Below are positions 22,901-33,108 of a stretch of DNA of 64,000 bases, in pieces (position 1 is the first letter of the stretch; each line of letters opens with the position of its first letter). The stretch covers positions 3,058,708-3,122,707 of the forward strand of contig JARWKL010000007.1 in assembly GCA_029961685.1 (NCBI GenBank). Reading direction: 5' to 3'. Under the pieces are notes generated by a model that did no database searches, had not been told where the DNA came from, and saw only the letters and a program-made list of their open reading frames with translations. This stretch comes from Aristolochia californica. Taxonomy: Eukaryota > Streptophyta > Magnoliopsida > Piperales > Aristolochiaceae. The translations under genes were made by a program, and so were the position numbers.

Positions 22901-25900
22901 GCTCTACTGTCTAAACTTCGAGGGTCTAGAATCCTCCTTATTGAGTTTTTCCTCCTCTTCCTCTGCCGCTCTCCTTTTATTCCCTTTTCCTGTAACTAAC
23001 TGTCCTTTAAGGGAGAGCCTTGCTGCTGCCAGGTGGATGGGCTCCATTGGGTGTTCCATTCCCCCTTGTCTGCCTGAATTGTCTTCTTCTGATTCACTTT
23101 GCATCTTCTTCTATATACACGTATGATGGTCTCCCCCCACCCCCCACCCAATCAAGCGGCACCTTGTCCTCGCGGTAGAATAAGGGGAATTGGGACAAAA
23201 TGATGTTGTAAGGTTCCCATGTGGCTTCAAAGTTAGGGAGATCCTTGCAGTGGACGAGTACTTCAAGGGACCCATCTTGGAGTTGCCGAGAACTAAGTAT
23301 GGGGGCTGGTTGGACAGAATGTTCTAAGTCCTCCGTGAGGCAACGAGGTAGGGTTTGGCTGGAAATGGTGTGGTGAGTAGGCTTTTTGAGTTGGCTGATG
23401 TGGAAGCGGGAGTATGAGGGAAGGTCAAGGCAGTAGGCCACTACACCAATCTTGGCCAAAAATTTGAAGGGTCCATAGAAGCGGGGGCTGAGTTTTTCAT
23501 TGGGCGTAACTTGAGGTAAACCAAATCACTGACCTGAAAATGAAGATCCTTTTGTTTAGTATCAGCCTGTGCCTTCATTCGAGCTTGAGCTTTGTGTAGA
23601 TTGAGTTTGAGTTCTTCTAGGATGGCATCACAATCCTGAAATTGGCGATCTACCGGGGAGGTATTGGTGTTGTACCAGAATTCAGCCCAAGGTATCCATT
23701 TAGACCATCGATAAGGGTGGCCACTCACAAAGCAATGGAGGTATGTGGTCAAACACCTGTTGACCACTTCGGTCTGACCGTCTGTCCGAAGAACTATGGC
23801 CTGGATAATTCTTATATGAACAACTTGTGTCACTAAAAGATATGTTGGATTAAAGAATTGGAATAGAGGAAATTGACAGTTGCCAATGCAAATCAAATCT
23901 TGAGTTCCATGAGAGGATGCTTTTTTTGTTTATTTGAACACTGGACAAGATATTATTAAGAAAAAGCTGCTGAAACTCTGCACCTCTGGCTTGTGGGGAT
24001 GCTACCGTGGTAGAGCAAAAAGCCCATTTGCCGGGTATCAATTCTGCATGAAGGTTCACTGCACCTTAATTGTTGATGGAGACTCTTCCGTCATCATCAG
24101 TTGAGCTAGTGGGGAAAAGTGCTTAGCTGGATATTTTTTAATGTATTTTGATGAAATTGAGGACTTATGTGATGGAATGGATGTTTCTTGGCAGCATATC
24201 TATAGAAGTACCCACTGCAGCCGGACTCTTTAGCAAGAGAAGGATCTCCTAGCAGCATCTCGCTGTGGGAACATTATTCCCCCCCAAACATTCTTTGGTA
24301 TTCCTTTTGGGGTTTTTCTATATTCTTTATTTTTATCCTCTGTTGTGTAATTCCTTTTCTTGTAATTTCCCCTTCCACAGAAGTCCTCTCAATGAATTCC
24401 TTTTTTCTCATGTTTATCCATTTTTTTTAAAAAAGGAAAAGCTCCTGAAAGAAGTAGGAGTAAAACTGAAGGACACTTTGAGATGGAACAAACACGCAAC
24501 TAAGTCAAAAGTACATAAACAGACAATCAATGTAGCAGAACAGCATCTAAAGCCATTTGCACTTAATATGGAGAGGGTGCTATGACTAATCTATGACTGA
24601 TCTTCCACATCCATCTAAATTAGGCAAAAGAAAATGGAAAATAGACACTGTGAACTCTGCAAGGAGATGTGGCTGTTGGTTAGTAGTTCTCTGGTGGTAT
24701 CCTCAATACCTAAATAAAAGATCTTTTACTGTAAAGAATCACAAATCATCTTTGCATTCCCATTTTCTCTGCCCTTACATAATGGTCAATATGAAGCTTC
24801 AGAATGGAAAGGATGTTGGTTTCCAAAGTGAAGCTATGAAGCACATAACGTGTGGAAATGTTATAGATCATGTATAAATTCTAGCCTATTTGCTAGCATG
24901 TCAGGGTGTTTCTTTGGATGATCTTTTGGTGGGATTCCTTTTCTTCTGATGTTCATTGGTTCTGTTTTTCTTTTTGTCTCTTTTGTATGTGAGGCTAGTT
25001 TTTAGCCTTTTCCCTTTTGTATGAAGTTCTCATCATTCTCCAAAAAAAAAAAAAAGTAGTGTTCTAGCTGGACATAGGAGTCAAAAGGTAAGCAGTTAAG
25101 GAGAGGAAGCACAGAAGGCTTTGTAGGGTTTTTCAGGAGTGTAAAAGGGGGAAGGGTGGTAGGAAAGAAAAAGGTCAGTTTAAGTTTTAGCCGGATGTAT
25201 TGTGGTTTTAGGTTTTTTTGCTTGAAAATAAATTAGTTGCAGTTCTGCTTTGACCATTTATACATCGTTATGGGGAGCTTTTCCTGATCCAGACTACCCA
25301 CCGGGTTAAGTCTCATCCCCACTCTAAATGGGGCAAGTCTGGATAGATTCTTTGTATAACTTGCTAGGCAGCATCTGTATGAAGCATGACACTGATAAGC
25401 TTATATGCGAGTGAAAGAGCATATAAATTCAATTTTTTTTTACAAGATCAATAAAGATCACTAATATGTTCGAGCAGAAAGGACTACAATTTTAAAATCA
25501 TTGATTTGTGAGGATATTTTGGGACCTTCATTTTGGCCTGCTGACAACAATGAATATCAAATGAGTTACATCCTATTTTAGATCTGGGCTTTAACAATTA
25601 AGGTGAGTGGTGTTTGAGGAGCATGCAATTTGACCATATGTGCTTGCACTGAATAAGGTTACTGATTTCAGGTCTTTGGATTGTTTCAGGAACTCGTTCT
25701 TTCTGTTTCTTTATGCATGACATCTTTATGTTTGGTATTTAATTGTTTACTCCACTAATACCACCTTACCTGTCGATTTTGATGCTGTTTGTCTTACCAG
25801 TGGGAGAGAGCGTGAGCTACTTGAGGAACTTGCATCTTTAAAAGATGCCACCAGTAGCAGTCGATGGACTCGTTCCACCCCAAAACAACAGGGTAAGTGG

Positions 25901-28900
25901 GAAAACCACCGTGTAGGTTACAGTAGCTTTTGTTGATTTGTTTTGTGAACCCTCTTATTACACAAAAGTCAATTGTTTAGGACTCTAAGGCAGTAATGAG
26001 GTGAACATGCTACATAAACTTTGATTTTGCCTGTTCAGATGTCAGGAAGGTAGCTTTATGACACTACCATTAATTATATGTGAGGGTTTTATTTTTAATT
26101 TTTTATTTCTTTTTATTTTTGGAAATGGTGATCTCTTTATTTCATGAATGAATAATCATGATACAAGATACAATGAAATTTCATTTCTTGACTAAAAGGT
26201 CAAGGATCTCCTGAAAGCCAGATGCTCATATAGGAGACACCTCTGGCTAAGAGATCTGGTTGGATATTTGATGATTGAGGGACATGCTCCCATTTATTTT
26301 CCTAGTTGGTGAGATAACTGAAATTTGATCATAAACTATCTAAGCCTCCAAGAGGGAGGGGGTGGTGCGTCTTCTCCTTAGACATCCATCTTATCACATT
26401 GGCTGAATCTCCTTCAACGATTTGAGAGAAAACTCTTGGGCATACAATCTAACACCATGCAGCCACGATTCAATTTCTGCTTCTGTTGAGTCACAAATGT
26501 TGAGGGGGCAGAGAAGAGGAATTGAGGAGTGCCTTCATGATCTCTTAAAGAACTCCTATAACCTGCAGGACTTGGGTTCCCCTGTGAGGAATTTGCGAAG
26601 TTAAGCTTTAGCCAGCCGGTAGGAGGTGTTTGGTGTGTAGCTAGGGTGGGAGGCGGATGATTGTGAAAATTAATTATTGATTTCCAGTGCCTTCTAATGA
26701 ATGAGCTGGGGAAGGGGGGATGTTCATTAGTGAAGGATGCCCATAACGAATTACTTCAATAACATCACCTGAAAATCTGGAGGACTGAAGAGATTCTCTT
26801 GTCCCTTTTTTGCTGTAAACTCCAAGGAACTGCAGCTAGAGATGCATTCCATAGGATTTCTGTATTTAGGAAGAGGCCAGGATTGAAGTTGATTTATGGA
26901 CTTTGAGAAAGTCTCCAGGAAACATGTTTGATTGCCAAACTTACTGAAAATTGCCCTCCCATATTGACTCATCAATGGGGCAATGAAGCATTACATGATG
27001 AATGGTTTCTTATTCTTTGCTACACAATTTGCATAAACCGTTCCCTTTTAGCCAGTTCATTGTAGGTATGAGCTTTGCCATGGGCTGCTGTCCATATGAA
27101 ATGAAGCAGTTTTTGTGGACTTGTCAATTTCCAAGCAGTCTAGCTTCAATAGCTTCACCAATAGGAAAAGGGGGTGCTATTAGTTATAGCAAGCAAATGC
27201 AAAATGGATCAAGGCTGTCGGATCCAATCCCCCCCCCCCCGCTGGACAGACAATTCCTGTCCGAGCTACTAGAGTATGGAGAGCCATAATGAAAGAAAAA
27301 TATTTGTTAATAGCATTAGGTATCATGTTAAGGAAGGTTCCCATGGAAAACTTTGGTCTCATGTATAGTACGGTCGATTCCTCTTCGGCTGGCCTTTCCA
27401 ACTTTTACGAGAAGTCCAGAAGTGTCAGTTAGAAATTCAAGAGACTGGTGGAAATGCTTGTTGGGATCAAAACCTCAGAAGAAACCTCTCAAATGCTGAA
27501 ACATTAGAACCTGCCTTTGATTTTTTTTTTTCTTTTCTTTTATTTTTTGAGTGGTGATATAGTTTCATTGATGACCTCCATAAGTGATATATAAAACATG
27601 TTACAAGGGGAGGGAGCTCCCAATGGTGAGGAGCAGCTCTTCAGAAGCCCTCTCTCCAACTAGCTAATCTGCAGGACTGTTGGTTGATCGGGGAACATGC
27701 TTACAAACTATCCTCTGAGTAGAGGATAGGTCACGGATTTCATCAAATATTTAACCTAGATGGCATGGAGAATGGGCTTTCATGGACATTCAATTGTTGG
27801 CATTTACTGAATTTCCCTCAATAATTAATGGATTTGAGAATTCCTGGGCAAACTGCCTAATCCCATTAAGAAGTGCATGGGTTTCAACTTCAGTCGAATC
27901 AGAAACTCCTAAGGGGCCTGAATGCAGAAGGCCTTAGATGTGGTCTATCTTTGTGTCTACCCATGAACCCAGCAAGCCGGGTTACCTAGTGAAGATTTGT
28001 ACCAAACATGAAGAGAAGGTCCTGTTCAAGGAGATTGGGGGATATGTAAACATGGAAGTTTATGGTTGATTTCCAATGTCTTCTTCTGGAACATGGAGGC
28101 ATGTGTTGTAGGGAGAAAGCCTGTAAGAGGATAGAATGAATAGTCATCTCTATGAGAAGATCCAAGGTAACTTTCCAAACCAGAGACTCAGCAGCAGTGG
28201 CTTTTTTTTGAAAGGATTTTGTCATATTTGGGAAGGGACCTAGAACAGCATTCAGAGACAATCTTGGAGAAGGTCCCCCCCCCCGCTCTGATCTGCTGGA
28301 AGTGCAATGGAGGAGCATATGGTTTACTGTTTCTTCCTTCTAGCAACAAGCTTGCAAAAACAGTTTACAATTGGTTATCCCCTCTTGGCTAACTCATCAC
28401 AAGATAAGAGGTTTACCATGTTTGGCAGTCCGTATAAAATGAAGTAGCCTTTGTGGTCTGCAATTTTCATAAATACCCTGTTTTTTATGCTATAGTAGAT
28501 GGGAAAGAAGCTGAACATAGGGTGTAGAAAGAAGCTTTTGAAAGTGTGCCTGGTGAATTTGGGCTTCACCTGACCACTGAAGTAAGTTCTTTCCAGCACT
28601 GCTACTTCAGCAATCTCTCTGTTGACAGTTGTCTTATGAAAAGCTGCTGGAAAAATCATAGTTCTGCAATCAAGGTGCCAGACTTCAAACCCTAGTGGGA
28701 TATATTCAGTAGCTTATTACTACTCCATGGTAAAAAAGCTATTATTTGTGGGGTATGTTTACTCTTTCCAAAGAATAATGCTAATGAAGATGCTTACAAA
28801 GAACTTGTTTAATTTCTCTTACAAAGTGAAAACATTTTCTTGTCTCTAGGAAAAGTCATCTGTGTACTTCCAACTTATCTTAATCTATTACTTTTGTGAG

Positions 28901-29342
28901 TCTTTAGTAATGGATATTATCTGACAATCAGCTGATAAGCATTCAACGATCTTCAGTGAATTTACATAATACACGTTGTTATGCTGTATGATTTGATATC
29001 TATTGCTCAAGAAATTCTAAGCTGTTGGATGTGTCCAGTATTATGTGTGTAACAGCATGCTAATCCTGGAGAAAATGCTTAACAGTTAATATTGAAGCGA
29101 GTCAGCCAAGCACAGTTAGTGAAGCATCTAAGGTTCAATCTGGTCAGGAGGGTAATGATTTATGGAAGCAGTTAAAAGATTTTACTGGGTAATGTTTGAA
29201 TCTTAGTTCTTTCCAGCTTTAAAGAGTTTTCCTAGAAGTCTTTTCTGGTAGGATTTCACAGAATCATGTAATTTGTTCATGTGCATCATTTCGCAGATCA
29301 ATTGCCAATGGAGCTCTAAAATGGTTCAAAGACAACCTCTAA
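4966..29342 (+). CDS. Chloroplast-type class A DnaJ (Hsp40) co-chaperone
   Basis: Eleven exons: 4966-5268, 7083-7151, 8030-8119, 11802-11923, 12193-12388, 12910-13085, 14077-14212, 21821-21981, 25801-25892, 29086-29188, 29297-29342. All introns are GT-AG, phases match, and the total is 1494 nt, 497 aa plus TAA. Residues 1-60 are Ser-rich and then basic, like a plastid transit peptide. The J domain starts at about residue 75 (DYYATLGV), with HPD at 103-105 across the exon 1-2 join. A short Gly/Phe-containing stretch follows. The zinc domain has four CxxCxGxG repeats (Cys221/224, 238/241, 264/267, 278/281). The C-terminal substrate domains include [21 protein letters not shown] tail of about 65 residues ends WFKDNL. 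Class A J-proteins stimulate Hsp70 ATPase and bind unfolded clients; this one resembles the plastid DJA4-DJA7 group (Arabidopsis AT3G17830-like). No lesions seen. Confidence 0.9.
5269..8029 (+). other. DnaJ introns 1 and 2 (exon 2 at 7083-7151)
   Basis: Intron 1 (5269-7082, 1.8 kb) and intron 2 (7152-8029, 0.9 kb) are AT-rich. Acceptors are GAAG before TACCACCC and TTTCAG before 8030. I see no coding remnant or clear transposon in either. Confidence 0.7.
8836..8894 (+). mobile_element. Tail-only LINE insertion with 19-bp target duplication
   Basis: A perfect 19-bp direct repeat (8836-8854 and 8876-8894) flanks only TTCTC followed by 16 A (8855-8875). This is the structure of target-primed reverse transcription that stopped almost at once, leaving little but the tail. 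The TTCTC-A junction resembles the 3' ends of LINEs in this window (TTCTCC-A at 25036-25054; CTTCTA at about 49130). Confidence 0.7.
9095..9262. repeat. 84-bp tandem duplication
   Basis: CACAATAATTCTATGTG starts at 9095 and again at 9179, each followed by GAATATGGGGAAGAGA. An extra partial copy of the GGGGAAGAGATCCC segment lies between them. No function is apparent. Confidence 0.7.
12389..12909 (+). other. DnaJ intron 5
   Basis: A 521-bp AT-rich intron between the two halves of the zinc-finger domain. Donor CAG/GTAATC, acceptor AAGTAG before GTGTCAG. Nothing else seen. Confidence 0.7.
13086..14076 (+). other. DnaJ intron 6
   Basis: A 991-bp AT-rich intron in phase 2 (GG/A codon split). Donor GTAAGC, acceptor CAAGCAG. 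I see no repeat or coding remnant. Confidence 0.7.
14690..18160 (+). pseudogene. Degraded Ty1-copia gag-pol
   Basis: Copia domains appear in the standard order on the plus strand, in the sense direction of the host intron. They are gag with [11 protein letters not shown] (14757-), a zinc knuckle [14 protein letters not shown] (about 15466-15510) after an RG-rich run, protease [14 protein letters not shown] (about 15736), integrase [10 protein letters not shown] and [17 protein letters not shown] (16270-16390), and reverse transcriptase with [14 protein letters not shown] and YVDDIVL (17640-17940). It ends at DLGSLKYF and DTPMEVS (17985-18140). The order protease-integrase-RT defines copia. 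Many stops and frameshifts, plus a T23 run in integrase, show it is dead. No RNase H or flanking LTRs were found, so it is truncated. Confidence 0.85.
18859..19402 (+). mobile_element. 5'-truncated LINE: RNase H domain and 3' UTR
   Basis: The piece encodes the plant L1-type C-terminal RNase H ([55 protein letters not shown]) with frameshifts, then a stop, a short 3' UTR with AATAAA and an A11 tail (19393-19403). A 17-bp target duplication with one mismatch brackets it: ACAAGTTGGATATATCA (18842-18858) and ACAAGCTGGATATATCA (19403-19419). The insertion is therefore about 544 bp. Confidence 0.8.
19433..19600. repeat. GC-rich repeat, possible hAT end
   Basis: A short GC-rich patch beginning GGGTTAGGGTGGGCACGG, rich in CGGG/CCCG words with a (CCCCAT)n-like run near 19550-19568. 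Such ends are seen in plant hAT elements, but no partner end was found. It is cut off by the LINE tail starting at about 19602. Confidence 0.3.
19602..19980 (-). mobile_element. LINE 3' end, antisense, with 37-bp triplication
   Basis: Read on the minus strand this is the end of a LINE RNase H domain (GDSKTV-type motif, then [11 protein letters not shown], then a stop), followed by a 3' UTR with AATAAA and an A-rich tail (the T-rich run at 19602-19623). It is close in sequence to the copy at 49281-49560. The GDSK motif region has been triplicated in a 37-bp tandem repeat (19866-19976); 37 is not a multiple of 3. Confidence 0.75.
19866..19976. repeat. 37-bp tandem repeat, three copies
   Basis: GTCTTTGAATCGCCTT begins at 19866, 19903 (one change) and 19940. 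Each copy continues into AATAATCAGCTTGCCAT. It lies inside the antisense LINE RNase H region. Confidence 0.85.
21041..21270. repeat. 115-bp tandem duplication
   Basis: TTACCTAGTT starts copies at 21041 and 21156. Both continue with (AAT)n, ATTACACTAAACCCA, ACACTGGTCTTAACAAA and CACTGCAGTA. No coding content. Confidence 0.75.
22462..22800 (+). mobile_element. TRIM-like or internally deleted LTR element
   Basis: Two direct repeats start TAGTGAGAATAATCC (22462) and TAGTGAGAATAATCCCACA (22692) and stay similar for about 80 bp. The first is followed at 22565 by TGGTACCAAAGT, close to the copia initiator-Met tRNA primer site TGGTATCAGAGC. The second is preceded by a purine tract, CGAGGGGGAGTATT (22678-22691). 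LTR, primer site, tiny internal part, polypurine tract, LTR is the layout of a TRIM element with about 100-bp LTRs and a 127-bp interior. The 3' end of the second repeat is diverged, so the right border is uncertain. Confidence 0.5.
23130..23830 (-). pseudogene. Ty3-gypsy (chromovirus) integrase 3' end and chromodomain
   Basis: On the minus strand the integrase C-terminal part reads [17 protein letters not shown], then [12 protein letters not shown], then [14 protein letters not shown] chromodomain-like segment follows: [19 protein letters not shown] motif with [13 protein letters not shown] (about 23145-23270). This is typical of plant chromoviruses (Tekay/Del type). At least one frameshift (about 23450) and a missing block after WYNTN show decay. 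RT, protease and LTRs are absent. Confidence 0.8.
24040..24440 (+). pseudogene. LINE RNase H remnant and 3' UTR, sense
   Basis: A plus-strand reading gives [12 protein letters not shown], then about 45 residues later [13 protein letters not shown] with frameshifts and stops. A T-rich 3' UTR follows (CTCAATGAATTCC, about 24388) and an A6 run at 24429-24434. The domain order fits the same L1-type family seen elsewhere in the window. The left border is not clear. Confidence 0.55.
24800..25054 (+). mobile_element. LINE 3' end, sense, with A13 tail
   Basis: The plus strand reads a decayed RNase H end ([11 protein letters not shown], then [15 protein letters not shown]), a T-rich 3' UTR and TTCTCC followed by A13 (25042-25054). 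The TTCTC-A end is the same as the minimal insertion at 8855. No target duplication was found. Confidence 0.55.
26095..27480 (-). pseudogene. 5'-truncated antisense LINE (RNase H, zf-RVT)
   Basis: Minus-strand reading from right to left gives a zinc-binding RT segment ([16 protein letters not shown], about 26960-27050) and an RNase H segment ([20 protein letters not shown], about 26450-26510). The T-rich left edge (26095-26112) corresponds to the A-rich tail. Several stops are present. A C12 run lies at about 27229-27240. Confidence 0.65.
27520..28700 (-). pseudogene. 5'-truncated antisense LINE, second copy
   Basis: The order is the same as in the neighbouring copy: [14 protein letters not shown] and a zinc segment ([15 protein letters not shown], about 28300-28350), then RNase H ([21 protein letters not shown], about 27820-27900), then the 3' UTR and a T-rich left edge (27520-27556). 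The two copies are about as diverged from each other as from the full-length element. A C10 run lies at about 28266-28275. Confidence 0.65.
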
Positions 29343-32300
29343 TCAGCAGGGCATTTTCTGGTCGTGGTGCATAAATTCTTTTTCACCCTCCTGTAGGACC
29401 ATGGTGGCCATAACCTTTTTTTCCCTGATGTGGCTGGGCGTCCCTAAGGAGTTTCATATTTGCAGAATGGTGGGTCTTCAATTTACGAAGATCCTTGTAA
29501 AGATTGATATTCATTCCAAATTTATGTGATGAATTAGTGTAATAGTAGTGTTTAATTATTCATTTGAAGGGACTATCTTCACTGGGTTAACGGGGACGAA
29601 GCCCCCGTATCAATCTAGTGATTATTTTTTTAGGAGGTAGTTGGTTCTAAATTCTTCTGGATTTTCTTGCGAAACCATGGTCACCAAGATGAAAATATCC
29701 GCATTTCGTCCCCAGATACTCAAGAGGTTCCAGATGAAACTGAACGTTGATAGATGGATTAGGACACTCTGGATGAAAAAAAAATTGGTTTAAAATATTC
29801 TGCTTTGAATTTCAGAGAACGCTTCTTATTTTCTGTGTATTTTAAATCAAAATCTTGCTTGCCAACTTTGTGTCTTAATCCTCGGATGCCATTCATAACC
29901 AAAAAAATAGAAGAAATTTATGGATTGTGAATCTCGAAAGTTAACCCCAAGCTCAAGCACGAACGAGTATCCAGTCAACCCCAAACTCCAGGAAAGATTT
30001 AGCTCAACTGACGGCTTTCTGATCTTCTATGATGAGTTTGAACCTTGTTATTTACAACTGATCACACTTGGTGCTCGCCATTGTCCTTTCCTTGTTGCTC
30101 GCCCCAGCCCTTGCTACTTGTTGCTGCCCTTGTGTCTCCTTGAGCCCATTTGGTGCCGGTTTTCTTCCAAGGTAACTACTTAATATTGCACCATTTATAC
30201 TGCCTTTATGAACATTGGTTTCATACATGCCCAAGATTCCCCATACTATTATATCCCACGGTACATCCACAAATTTGTCACATAACTTTCACTATAACTA
30301 TGTAATATTTTGATATACACATGGCAGCATTGGATTATTGCTCCTTTAAGCCTATCGTTGACAAATATTACATCGGCATCAGTCTCATATACAAAAAAGA
30401 AAATATGATTCTCCTGCTTACATTTATACTATCTACCAAAAAAATTAGGGGTACAACCCCAATTGTCTTCTCTTACAGGAAGGTCTTCTAAAGAAAACAC
30501 AAGTACAGTTATACAAAAAAATTACTTATTCATGCAGTACTTAGTCTGTCCCCCTGATTCTCTTAAAATATTTCAACACGAGTGTGAGCGAACTCACTGA
30601 GTCCTACTCCTAGTCACAAATAAAACTAGAAAACCATATATAGATTTTTAAACATAATCAAATCCACCACTTATGCATGTTTAACTCAGAAATCCTGCAT
30701 ATCTCAAACTACTAGCTAACCGCATACATACATACTTATGCATGTCTCACTTTAAAAAATACCATAGATATTTGTCTAATAATAATAACGTTGATTTAAC
30801 ATGGAAGCTTGTAAAGACATTTGGCATAGACATGGATCTACTTCAACTTCCTTTCTTCAATCGTAAAAATTTATATATTAGTAAATCTTACTATAGGGAT
30901 ATCTCTTGTATGTCCTTGTCGAGTGCTCAAACGAAGTCCTTACCCTCAACACTGGTGAAGCACAACCTTTTCAAATTTCATATAGTTTAATTATATTCAT
31001 ACACCCGTACTCTTACTAACTTCTCAACTAAGGTCCTTATTTTTCATGTACTAGTTATTCTACTCATACTCATATACCCTTATCAATTTTCCAACAAGGT
31101 CCTTATTTTTTATGTAGTAGTTGTTCTACTCACACACATCTCCTCATTGGTTTCCAAATAAGGTCTTTATTCCTCATGTAGTGGTAGTTCTACACACACA
31201 TATACCTTTATTGGTTTCCCAATAAGGTCCTTATATCTCGTGTAGTAGTTGTTATACTCTCACACATATACACTTATTAGTTTTCTAATAAGGTCCTTAT
31301 ATCTCGTGTAGTAGTTGTTATACTCTCACACATATACACTTATTAATTTTCCAATAAGGTCCTTATTTCACATATGTTGGTTGTTCTACACACACACACA
31401 CACACACACATACACACACACACTTACCCTTATTAGTTTTCTAATAAGGTCCTTATCTCTTGTGTAGTAGTTGTTCTACTCACACACACATACCATTATT
31501 GGTTTTCCTATAAGGTCATTATTCCTCCTTGTAGATGAAACATAACATTTTCTAGAGTTGGACTTAATTAGTCCATAAATATAATATTGGCCAGTCCACA
31601 ACCAGCAATCAACATCTCGAAAGATGTCACGTCCCAAGTCCACATAATCTTGTTAGTATCATGACAAGGTCCACATAGTCTTCTTGTAGACAACCAGGCG
31701 AGGTCCAAACTCCCCACTACAATTGAGGCACTATTATTTTTCCTCTCCTGGTCACCTTGTTGAGGCTTAGACTCCTCTATGCAGATAAGACACAATATTT
31801 ATCCTCTCCTAGTCATCCAGTTGGGCCCCAGATTCTCCACAGTAGTTGGGGTACACTTATTTTGTAAGCATATGCATAACCCCATATGCTAAGGCTCCAA
31901 ATCTTATGGTTAGTTTCCAAGATAGTCCATAATTCAACACTCTTACAACTAAGGTTAATTATAACCATTCACTCAAGTTTATTATAAGGCTCTTAGTCCA
32001 AGTCCCGGAAATTTTATCCACTATTATTACTTATAAACTCACTAATTGACTCCTACTTGTAATTCAATATGACTAACCCAACATTTCTAGTTATTCAAAA
32101 AGAAATACAAACTAACTTGTTAGGATTCCAATCCTACTTTCCTAGAACATTGATTTCCTCGTAATTTTTGCCAAGATTTCTCAACAAGGAAAAAACCTCT
32201 AGAATGTTGTCAACGTCTTTATATAATGTTGCAAGGAAACTAAGGGTAAGGCTCAATTAGGATGTAAGTTGACTTCTTAGGCTTCTCCACGTTAAACAAA

Positions 32301-33100
32301 ACAAGAATTACTCTTGCTCTATTGTTTACTCAAATCCCACAATCTTGTACTTGGTACTTATATTAAGAAAATATCTTCACCCTAAGATTTTTCAGCATTC
32401 ACCCGGCTTTGTTCAATACATGTTAAGTCCACTTTTTGGTTGTCAATAAGATAGTACACAAAAGGACTTAGTTGACTATCATTATGGTTGAGACATCACT
32501 TTTTAAGTAATAAACTCCCTTGGGGGATTCTAAAACTAAAAGGGAACCCTTGCAACCTAACACCTTGCTACCTATGTCGACGAATTTTCTGGATTCATTC
32601 TAAAAAAAAGATTTCTCATAAGAAAGAAACTTTGCATGCAACATACTCCTTTAGTATGATATCAAACCCTCAAAGAGCTTCTAGTAAATTCTATGACTCA
32701 TTACCCTATAAGACAATAATTTCAATACCTTGAACCCATTACACTGCTATTCATGCTTACCTAAACGAAACACGGATTCAACTATTCCCAGTTTAAATCA
32801 GAACTATCAATTTCAACAATCAAATTGGTTATACTTCTAATCCTATTTTAAAAAAATGAAGTATGGTTTTTAGAACCTTATTAACCCTAATCTAAAATCA
32901 GTCCATTGACTTTTGAGGTTCAATTTCGATACACACCTACTTATGCCTAAAATAGACAAACAAGAATTTTTATTTGTTTTTAACTTAACAATCTTAAACC
33001 AATTTCAAACTCTTGATTTCAGCAATCCTAACTCGATACTTAAGTAACCATGCCTAAATCACATAGAACGTGAGATTTAGAACCTAAATAACTTCATTCT
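29343..33100. other. Gene-free AT-rich intergenic region
   Basis: About 250 bp after the DnaJ stop probably form the 3' UTR; the poly(A) site cannot be set. The rest is AT-rich with no convincing coding segment on either strand. It contains a minisatellite at 31030-31530. Long repetitive non-coding stretches like this may be the body or LTR of an unrecognised retroelement, but no PBS, PPT or paired ends were found. Confidence 0.5.
31030..31530. repeat. 64-66-bp minisatellite with a (CA)n tract
   Basis: AAGGTCCTTAT (or one-base variants) recurs at 31030, 31096, 31160, 31224, 31290, 31356, 31446 and 31512. The steps are 64-66 bp except one of 90 bp, where a (CA)n run (about 31390-31425) has expanded. 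Each unit has GTAGTAGTTGTT, CACACATATAC and TTATTAGTTTTC-like parts. Confidence 0.85.
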
Positions 33101-33108
33101 ATTTCTTA

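Larger units (their letters stand above)
21982..25800 (+). other. DnaJ intron 8, transposon-rich
   Basis: A 3.8-kb intron in phase 2. Donor AG/GTTTAA, acceptor CTTACCAG before TGGGAGAGAG. It holds a TRIM-like element, a chromovirus fragment in antisense and two sense LINE 3' ends. The piece 25060-25800 shows nothing recognisable. Confidence 0.7.
25893..29085 (+). other. DnaJ intron 9, holding two antisense LINEs
   Basis: A 3.2-kb intron in phase 1. Donor CAGG/GTAAGT, acceptor CTTAACAG before TTAATATTG. Most of it is two head-to-tail antisense LINE copies. 28740-29085 contains nothing recognisable. Confidence 0.7.

Noticed and set aside
29920..30183. 87-codon plus-strand frame downstream of the DnaJ gene
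   Set aside because: Low-complexity Cys/Leu-rich translation, no domain, no neighbouring splice context.
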